A stretch of DNA of 64,000 bases from contig NZ_BMML01000001.1 of NCBI RefSeq assembly GCF_014645815.1, forward strand, positions 682,395 through 746,394, read 5' to 3'. Every line of letters begins with the position of its first letter. The stretch's first letter is position 1. Below are positions 58,185-64,000 of this stretch, in pieces. The DNA is from Streptomyces fuscichromogenes (GTDB taxonomy: Bacteria; Actinomycetota; Actinomycetes; Streptomycetales; Streptomycetaceae). Position numbers and translations under genes: made by a program. Under the pieces are notes generated by a model. It was not told the DNA's origin, ran no database searches, and saw only the letters and a list, made by a program, of their open reading frames with translations.

Positions 58185-59668
58185 GACGTCCGGCACCTCT
58201 CCACGAACCTCCGGGCCACACCGGGCTCGGACGCCCAGTGCGTGTGCAGATAACTGGCGTGCACACCCCGCTGTACAAATCCTTCGACACGCGGCCGGGG
58301 CGTACGCACACCCCACGCGGGAGCCGCCCCCGCGCCCGGCTCCACCACGGTCCGGTGGAACTCGTGCCCCCGCATGCGGGTACCGGCGACGGCCAGCACA
58401 CTGTCGCTCACGGCGACGGCATCCCGGTAGCCGAGAGTGAGCCGCTCCGACATCCGCGCGGTGGCGTCCAGCACGCCGCACATGGGCAGCCCGTCCAGCT
58501 CACGGCAGAGATAGAGCAGCCCGGCGCACTCGGCGGCGACGGGGGATCCGCCGACGGCGAGCTCACCGACGGCCTTGCGCAGCGGCTCGTTGGCGGCCAA
58601 CTCGACGGCGTACACCTCCGGAAACCCGCCCCCGATGACCAACCCGGCTGTCCCCTGCGGCAGTTGCTCGTCCCGCAACGGATCGAACACGACCACCTCG
58701 GCCCCGGCGGCGGCCAGCAACTCGGCCTGCTCCGCATAGGAAAAACTGAACGCGGCCCCACCGGCCAGAGCAACAACCGGCCGCGGACCCCGACCAGCCA
58801 CCCTCTCCGACGCACCCCCCTCCGGCCGGCCCGGTACCCCATCCGGCCCGTCCGGCGTTTGAGGACAAGGCCCTTCGGGCCGGTGCGGGGGTGCGGGGGC
58901 GGCAGCCCGCGAAGGCGGGGGCGAGGACACCAAGGCCGCGGCCGCATCCCACGCCGCACCCCCCGGCACCGCCCCGGCCCCCCTCGCCAACCCCATCAGC
59001 GCCTCCAGGTCACACCCGTCGGAGACCTGCGCGGCCATCGCCGCGACCGCGTCCACGGCCGCGGCCCGCCGCTCGGCGACCGGCACCAGCCCCAGATGCC
59101 GGGACGGAGTGTCCACCTGCGCCACCCGCCGCAGCACCCCGAACACCGGCACCCCCGCCGAGTCCAGCGCCTCCCGCAGCAGCTCCTCGTGCCGGTCCGA
59201 CCCCACCTTGTTCAGGATCACACCCCCGACCCGCACCTCCGGATCCCACGACACGAACCCGTGCACCAGCGCCGCCACCGACCGCGACTGCGACGACGCG
59301 TCCACCACCAGCACCACCGGCGCCCGCAGCAGCTTCGCCACCTGAGCCGTGGACGCCAGTTCCCCTTCCCCCGCGGCCCCGTCGTACAGCCCCATCACGC
59401 CCTCGACGACGGCCAGGTCACAGCCCTGCGCCCCGTGCGCGAACAGCGGACCGACCAGCTCCGGCCCGCACAGGTACGCGTCGAGGTTCCGCCCCACCCG
59501 CCCGGTCGCGAGCGCGTGGTACCCGGGGTCGATGTAGTCCGGCCCGACCTTGTGCGGGGACACGGCGAGCCCCCGCGCGGCGAACGCGGCCATCAGCCCG
59601 GTGGCGACGGTGGTCTTGCCGCTGCCCGAGGAGGGCGCGGCGACGACCAGCCGTGGGACGCAGGACAT
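58181..59668 (-). CDS. cobB: Cobyrinate/hydrogenobyrinate a,c-diamide synthase CobB
   Basis: The 495-residue amidotransferase has an N-terminal ATPase domain (1-245) with P-loop APSSGSGKTT (11-20), SPHKVGPDYIDPGYH and VVEGVMGLYDG. A C-terminal glutaminase-like domain (about 297-490) has Cys381 (AAECAGLLYLC). A Pro-rich linker of about 50 residues (about 250-296) joins them, longer than needed, and is partly encoded by a dispersed repeat (58850-58882). The start overlaps the cobO stop by one base (TGATG). Confidence 0.93.
   Translation of the reverse strand: MSCVPRLVVAAPSSGSGKTTVATGLMAAFAARGLAVSPHKVGPDYIDPGYHALATGRVGRNLDAYLCGPELVGPLFAHGAQGCDLAVVEGVMGLYDGAAGEGELASTAQVAKLLRAPVVLVVDASSQSRSVAALVHGFVSWDPEVRVGGVILNKVGSDRHEELLREALDSAGVPVFGVLRRVAQVDTPSRHLGLVPVAERRAAAVDAVAAMAAQVSDGCDLEALMGLARGAGAVPGGAAWDAAAALVSSPPPSRAAAPAPPHRPEGPCPQTPDGPDGVPGRPEGGASERVAGRGPRPVVALAGGAAFSFSYAEQAELLAAAGAEVVVFDPLRDEQLPQGTAGLVIGGGFPEVYAVELAANEPLRKAVGELAVGGSPVAAECAGLLYLCRELDGLPMCGVLDATARMSERLTLGYRDAVAVSDSVLAVAGTRMRGHEFHRTVVEPGAGAAPAWGVRTPRPRVEGFVQRGVHASYLHTHWASEPGVARRFVERCRTS
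58850..58882. repeat. Copy of the CGTCCGGCGTTTGAGGAC-type dispersed repeat inside cobB
   Basis: CGTCCGGCGTTTGAGGAC, followed by AAGGCCCTTCGGGCC with its own small hairpin (GGCCC/GGGCC), is a word I know as abundant between Streptomyces genes. Here it is inside the cobB linker codons (about residues 263-273), in frame. Confidence 0.65.
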
Positions 59669-60267
59669 CACCACTCGATGCCCCTCTGTCCCTTCTGCCC
59701 CGCGTCCATCGGGTGCTTGACCTTGGACATGTCGGTGACGAGATCGGCGAGACCGACCAGCTGCTCCGGCGCGTTCCGCCCGGTGATCACGACATGCTGG
59801 GTCCCCGGCCGGTTCCGCAGCACCTCGACCACCTCGTCGGTGTCCACCCACCCCCAGTGCATCGGGTACGCGAACTCGTCCAGCACGTACAGCCGGTACG
59901 TCTCGGCGGCGAGGTCCCGCTTGACCTGCTCCCAGCCCTCCCGGGCCTTCTCCTCGTTGTCCATCTGCGCGTCCCGCTGCACCCAGGACCAGCCCTCGCC
60001 CATCTTGTGCCAGTCGACGGTGCCGCCCTCGCCGGAGGCGCCCAGCACCCGCAGCGCGTTCTCCTCGCCGACCTTCCACTTCGCCGACTTGACGAACTGG
60101 AACACCCCGATCGGCCACCCCTGGTTCCAGGCCCGCAGCGCGAGCCCGAACGCGGCGGTGGACTTGCCCTTGCCGACGCCCGTGTGCACCACGACCAGCG
60201 GCCGGTTACGACGCTGACGGGTCGTCAGTCCGTCGTCCGGTACGACACTCGGCTGCCCCTGCGGCAT
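59668..60267 (-). CDS. cobO: Cob(I)yrinate a,c-diamide adenosyltransferase CobO
   Basis: The 199-residue P-loop enzyme has GVGKGKST at 30-37, VFQFVKSAKWKVGEENAL and the helix YVLDEFAYPMHWGWVD. It attaches the adenosyl group to the corrin cobalt. The ATG at 60267 overlaps the chelatase stop (TAATG). It lies in the normal place between the chelatase subunit and cobB. Confidence 0.95.
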   Translation of the reverse strand: MPQGQPSVVPDDGLTTRQRRNRPLVVVHTGVGKGKSTAAFGLALRAWNQGWPIGVFQFVKSAKWKVGEENALRVLGASGEGGTVDWHKMGEGWSWVQRDAQMDNEEKAREGWEQVKRDLAAETYRLYVLDEFAYPMHWGWVDTDEVVEVLRNRPGTQHVVITGRNAPEQLVGLADLVTDMSKVKHPMDAGQKGQRGIEW

Positions 60268-62267
60268 TACGCGGCCCTCCTCGAACGACCCTGAACATCC
60301 TTGACCAGCCCGGCGATCGAGTCCGCCCGCAGTTCGTCGAGCGTCACCGCGGCACCACCCAGTTCACCCGCCAACCGACCGGCGAGCCCCAGCCGCACCG
60401 GCCCCGACTCGCAGTCCACGACGACCGAGGCGACCCCGTCGGCCGCGAACAGCCGGGCCGCCCGGTCCGCGAGGGCGACCGGCTCGGGACCGCCGGTGGC
60501 CCGCCCGTCGGTCACGACCACGACCAGCGCCCGCCGTGCCGGATCCCGCAGCCGCTCCACCCGCAGCACGTCATGCGCCTTGAGCAGTCCGGCCGCGAGC
60601 GGTGTACGGCCGCCGGTCGGCAGCGACTCCAGCCGGGCCGCCGCCGCGTCCACGGAGGAGGTCGGCGGCAACGCGACATCGGCGGCCGAGCCCCGGAACG
60701 TCACCAGCCCCACCTTGTCCCGCCGCTGGTAGGCGTCGAGCAGCAGCGACAGCACGGCCCCCTTCACCGCGCCCATCCGCTGCCGGGCCGCCATCGACCC
60801 GGACGCGTCGACCACGAACAGCACGAGGTTGCCCTCGCGGCCCTCCCGGGCCGCCTGCCGCAGGTCGTCCCGCCGGATCACCAGCCCGGGACCGGACCGG
60901 CCGCGGGCCCGCTGGTGCGGGGCGGCGGCCTGCACGGTCGCCGCCAGATGCAGCTTGGTCAGGGCACCGCGCGGCCGGCGCGCACCCGTGGTCCGCCCGT
61001 GCTCGGTCCGGGCCCGGGACCGCCGTCCGGCGGCCCCCTCACCGATCCCCGGCACGCTCAGCACCTTGGTGCGAAAGGGCTCGGCCGCCTGCACGGGGGA
61101 CTGCTCGCCCGCGCCGGAGGCCTGCGGCTCACCGCCCTCGTCCTCCTCGGGCCGCGCGCCGCTGTCCCCGCCCCGCGGGCCGCCGTCCTCGGGTGCCGGC
61201 TGCCCGCCACCGCCGCCGGGGCCGCCGGGATCCGGGTCGTCGTCGCCCTCGTCCTCCCCGGCGAACTCCTCCAGCGTCCGGTCCAGCCTGTCCTCGTCGA
61301 GGCCCGGCGCGTCGAAGGGGTTACGGCGCCTGCGGTGCGGCAGCGCGAGCAGCGCGGCCTGCCGTACGTCCTCGGCCAGCACCACGGTCCGCCCGGCCCA
61401 CGCGGCCAGCGCGGTCGCCGTCCGCGCCATCACGATGTCGGCGCGCATCCCGTCGACCTCGAAGGCCGCGCAGGTCGCCGCTATCTGCCGCAGCGCCCCG
61501 TCGCCCAGCCGCACCGACGGCAGCAACGCGCGGGCCGCCACGATCCGTTGCCGGACATCCGCCTCCTCACCGGCCCAACGCGCGCCGAAACCGACCGGAT
61601 CGTCGTCGTAGGCGAGCCGCCGCCGCACCACCTCGACCCGCTGGTCGGGCTCGCGCGAGGCGGCCACCTCCACCGTCAGACCGAACCGGTCGAGCAACTG
61701 CGGGCGCAGCTCGCCCTCTTCGGGGTTCATGGTGCCGACCAGCAGGAAGCGCGCCGCGTGCCGGACCGACACCCCCTCGCGCTCCACGTACGACGCGCCC
61801 ATCGCCGCCGCGTCCAGCAGCAGGTCGACCAGGTGGTCGTGGAGGAGGTTGACCTCGTCGACGTAGAGGATGCCCCGGTGCGCGTCGGCCAGCAGGCCCG
61901 GCTCGAAGGCCTTCACGCCCTCCGCCAGGGCCCGCTCGATGTCCAGCGCGCCCACCAGCCGGTCCTCCGACGCGCCCACCGGCAGCTCGACCATGCGCGC
62001 CGGGCGGGACTCGAAGGCGCCGGGCTCGTGCGGACCGTCCGGGCAGGCCGGGTCCGGGGCGGCGGGGTCGCAGGAGAACCGGCAGCCGGCGACCACGTCC
62101 ACGGCCGGCAGCAGCGCCGAGAGGGCGCGTACCGCCGTGGACTTGGCGGTGCCCTTCTCACCGCGCACCAGCACGCCGCCGACCGCCGGGGAGACGGCGT
62201 TCAGCAGCAGCGCGAGCCGCAGGTCGTCCTGGCCGACGACGGCCGTAAAGGGGAAGGGGGTGCTCAC
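60267..62267 (-). CDS. Putative cobaltochelatase subunit: AAA+ and VWA domains (ChlI-ChlD fusion type)
   Basis: The 666-residue protein has an AAA+ half (1-330) with Walker A GEKGTAKST (36-44), Walker B GILYVDEVNLL and the sensor GTMNPEEGELRPQLLDRFG. An acidic/Gly-Pro linker (about 340-440) follows, then a von Willebrand A domain (about 500-660) with MIDAS DASGSM and VTDGRATGG. It is the ATPase-motor partner of CobN. This single fused chain probably replaces separate CobS and CobT. The GTG start overlaps the cobN stop. Confidence 0.92.
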   Translation of the reverse strand: MSTPFPFTAVVGQDDLRLALLLNAVSPAVGGVLVRGEKGTAKSTAVRALSALLPAVDVVAGCRFSCDPAAPDPACPDGPHEPGAFESRPARMVELPVGASEDRLVGALDIERALAEGVKAFEPGLLADAHRGILYVDEVNLLHDHLVDLLLDAAAMGASYVEREGVSVRHAARFLLVGTMNPEEGELRPQLLDRFGLTVEVAASREPDQRVEVVRRRLAYDDDPVGFGARWAGEEADVRQRIVAARALLPSVRLGDGALRQIAATCAAFEVDGMRADIVMARTATALAAWAGRTVVLAEDVRQAALLALPHRRRRNPFDAPGLDEDRLDRTLEEFAGEDEGDDDPDPGGPGGGGGQPAPEDGGPRGGDSGARPEEDEGGEPQASGAGEQSPVQAAEPFRTKVLSVPGIGEGAAGRRSRARTEHGRTTGARRPRGALTKLHLAATVQAAAPHQRARGRSGPGLVIRRDDLRQAAREGREGNLVLFVVDASGSMAARQRMGAVKGAVLSLLLDAYQRRDKVGLVTFRGSAADVALPPTSSVDAAAARLESLPTGGRTPLAAGLLKAHDVLRVERLRDPARRALVVVVTDGRATGGPEPVALADRAARLFAADGVASVVVDCESGPVRLGLAGRLAGELGGAAVTLDELRADSIAGLVKDVQGRSRRAA

Positions 62268-64000
62268 TGGTCGTCGCCCTCCAAGTCGCCTTCCAGCTCC
62301 AGATAGGTGGCCCGCAGCCGCTCCAGGGTGTCCGCGTCCGGCTCGGCCCACAGGCCCCGGTCGGCGGCCTCCAGGAGCCGTTCGGTGATGCCGCGCAGCG
62401 CCCACGGGTTGGACTTCTTCATGAAGTCCCGGTTCTCGGCGTCGAAGACGTACTCCGCGCTGAGCTTCTCGTACATCCAGTCGTCGACCACGCCCGCCGT
62501 GGCGTCGTAGCCGAAGAGGTAGTCGACGGTCGCCGCCATCTCGAAGGCGCCCTTGTAGCCGTGCCGGCGCATGGCCGCCATCCAGCGGGGGTTGACCACC
62601 CGCGCCCGGAAGACGCGGTGCGTCTCCTCGCCGAGCGTGCGGGTCCTCACCTGGTCCGGCGTGGCCGAATCACCCACGTACGCCTCGGGGTTGGCACCGG
62701 TCAGGTGGCGCACCATGGCGACCATGCCGCCGTGGTACTGGAAGTAGTCGTCGGCGTCCACCAGGTCGTGTTCCCGGGTGTCGACGTTCTTCGCGGCGAC
62801 GGCGATCCGCCTGAACGCGGTCTCCATGTCCCCGCGCGCCGCCCGCCCGTCGAGCCCGCGGCCGTAGGCGTAACCGCCCCACACCGCGTACACCTCGGCG
62901 AGGTCGGCGTCCGAGCGCCAGTTCCGGGCGTCGATCAGCGGCAGCAGGCCGGCGCCGTAGGCCCCCGGCTTGGAGCCGAAGACCCGGGCGGTCGCGCGCC
63001 GCCGGTCGCCGTGCTCGGCGGTGTCCTCGTCGGCGTGGGCCTTCACGTAGTTGGACTCCGCCGGCTCGGCCAGCTCGGCGACCGCGCGCACCGCGTCGTC
63101 GATCAGCCCGACCACGTGCGGGAACGCGTCCCGGAAGAACCCGGAGATCCGGACCGTGACGTCGATGCGCGGCCGGCCCAGCTCGTCGAGCGGGACCACC
63201 TCGAAGCCGGTCACCCGCCGCGAGGCCTCGTCCCACACCGGACGGCAGCCCAGCAGCGCCAGGATCTCGGCGATGTCGTCGCCCTGGGTGCGCATCGCGG
63301 AGGTGCCCCACACCGTCAGGCCGACGGACTCCGGGTACCCGCCGGTGTCCTGGAGGTACCGCTGCACCAGGGAGTCCGCGAGCGACTGGCCCACCTCCCA
63401 ACTCAGCCGGGACGGGATGGCCTTGGGGTCCACCGAGTAGAAGTTCCGGCCGGTGGGCAGGACGTTGACCAGACCGCGGGTGGGGGAGCCGGACGGACCG
63501 GCCGGGACGTAACCGCCGTCCAGGGCCTTCAGGATGTGCCCGATCTCGTCCGTGGTCCGGGCGAGGCGCGGTACGACCTCGGTGCACGCGAACTCCAGCA
63601 CCGCGACACCGTCCGGGAGTTCGGTGCCGAGCACCTCCCGTACGAGCCCGCGGCTCTCGGCGGCGGCCCAGTCCCGTCGCTCCATGCCCTCCGCGACCCG
63701 GCGGCACAGCTGCTCCAGCAGGTCGATCGCGTCGGCGGCGGTGCGCGAAGGGCCCTCGACGAGATCCGTCAGCTCCACCGGCGCCTTCACCGGCGCACCG
63801 GGCTCGGCCAGCAACTCCTTCTCCACCAGCCCGAAATGGGCGGCGAAGCAGGCCCTGAGACCGGGCAGCGCGTTGGCCTGCCCGCCCCAGACCTGGGAGG
63901 CGCGCAGCACCGCCAGCACCAGGTTCACGCGTGCCTCGCCGACCGGGCCGCCGCCGAGGATGTGCAGGCCGTCGCGGATCTGCACGTCCTTGATCTCGCA
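62264..64000 (-). CDS. cobN: Cobaltochelatase subunit CobN, C-terminal part (cut by the window edge)
   Basis: About 578 residues are visible, starting CEIKDVQIRDGLHILGGG and running to the end of the protein. The N-terminal half lies beyond 64000. Family words are VLPTGRNFYSVDPKAIPS, VGLTVWGTSAMRTQGDDIAEILALLGCRPVWD, VRISGFFRDAFPHV and FDAENRDFMKKSNPWALRGI. CobN is the large catalytic subunit that inserts cobalt into hydrogenobyrinate diamide. The frame is open at 64000; the in-frame GTG at 63985 is internal. Confidence 0.95.
   Translation of the reverse strand, partial: CEIKDVQIRDGLHILGGGPVGEARVNLVLAVLRASQVWGGQANALPGLRACFAAHFGLVEKELLAEPGAPVKAPVELTDLVEGPSRTAADAIDLLEQLCRRVAEGMERRDWAAAESRGLVREVLGTELPDGVAVLEFACTEVVPRLARTTDEIGHILKALDGGYVPAGPSGSPTRGLVNVLPTGRNFYSVDPKAIPSRLSWEVGQSLADSLVQRYLQDTGGYPESVGLTVWGTSAMRTQGDDIAEILALLGCRPVWDEASRRVTGFEVVPLDELGRPRIDVTVRISGFFRDAFPHVVGLIDDAVRAVAELAEPAESNYVKAHADEDTAEHGDRRRATARVFGSKPGAYGAGLLPLIDARNWRSDADLAEVYAVWGGYAYGRGLDGRAARGDMETAFRRIAVAAKNVDTREHDLVDADDYFQYHGGMVAMVRHLTGANPEAYVGDSATPDQVRTRTLGEETHRVFRARVVNPRWMAAMRRHGYKGAFEMAATVDYLFGYDATAGVVDDWMYEKLSAEYVFDAENRDFMKKSNPWALRGITERLLEAADRGLWAEPDADTLERLRATYLELEGDLEGDDQ

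Noticed and set aside
1..64000. tRNA, rRNA, insertion sequences, integrase or prophage genes
   Set aside because: I saw no transposase or integrase motifs, no terminal inverted repeats around genes, and no tRNA-like T-loop sequences. A systematic tRNAscan/Rfam run was not possible here.

Overview
The window is chromosomal DNA of a Streptomyces or a very close relative. The evidence is the very high GC content with strong third-position GC, frequent GTG/TTG starts, ATGA/GTGA stop-start overlaps, an ectABCD operon, a SigE-family ECF sigma factor, a LAXTG sortase substrate, and an aerobic-type cobalamin operon ending in CobN. As I recall, the ect / LAXTG protein / cob order matches the S. coelicolor chromosome; I could not check this. 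I saw no rRNA, tRNA, CRISPR array, insertion sequence or prophage.

Layout. (1) 1-1263: end of a dispersed GC-rich hairpin repeat, then a double-TerD protein. (2) 1307-6301, minus strand: a sugar/polyol operon of DeoR regulator, lipoprotein binding protein, two permeases and a zinc alcohol dehydrogenase. Five helically phased 10-bp repeats lie upstream of the regulator. (3) 6548-9764: uronate dehydrogenase, diverging from kdgD (5-dehydro-4-deoxyglucarate dehydratase), which is coupled to an unknown TIM-barrel-like gene. (4) 9707-11930: an MFS exporter and an MBL hydrolase. (5) 12101-29263, plus strand: a pectin and side-chain utilisation island. It holds a GntR regulator, a DHDPS-family enzyme, an IlvD/Edd dehydratase, two permeases, a Gfo/Idh oxidoreductase, a GH43 enzyme, a binding protein, a rhamnogalacturonan acetylesterase, a PL1 pectate lyase, two pectinesterases and two PL9-type lyases flanking a secreted HAD phosphatase. 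(6) 29504-34195: an ECF sigma factor with a membrane-anchored partner, a purine permease and an orphan class B penicillin-binding protein. (7) 34280-36739: an IclR regulator diverging from an alpha-ketoglutarate semialdehyde dehydrogenase. (8) 36866-39984: small single genes (DUF1349, GNAT, FrnE-like, class V aminotransferase). (9) 40056-43171: ectABCD on the minus strand. (10) 43476-47229: a class V aminotransferase diverging from a polar amino acid ABC transporter. (11) 47277-50097: a beta-solenoid-like protein, an amidohydrolase and a LAETG cell-wall protein. (12) 50227-64000: a leftward cobalamin operon cobN-chelatase-cobO-cobB-cobI / cobM-cobL-cbiG/cobJ-cobH-cbiX-cobC, split by an opposite-strand ZIP transporter gene.

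How the genes fit together. Secreted esterases and lyases demethylate, deacetylate and cut pectin. GH43 and the ABC transporter handle a neutral side-chain sugar, plausibly L-arabinose. Galacturonate can be oxidised by uronate dehydrogenase and dehydrated by KdgD to 2,5-dioxovalerate. A Gfo/Idh dehydrogenase, IlvD/Edd dehydratase and DHDPS-family enzyme resemble the AraA/AraC/AraD set of the non-phosphorylating arabinose route, which ends in the same semialdehyde. The single semialdehyde dehydrogenase at 35210 would then feed both routes into 2-oxoglutarate. Short sequence motifs are shared by the udh/kdgD and the dehydrogenase promoters, which suggests one regulator, most simply the adjacent IclR protein. 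This integrated reading is inference. The steps between uronate dehydrogenase and KdgD, and the sugar lactonase, are not recognisable in the window.
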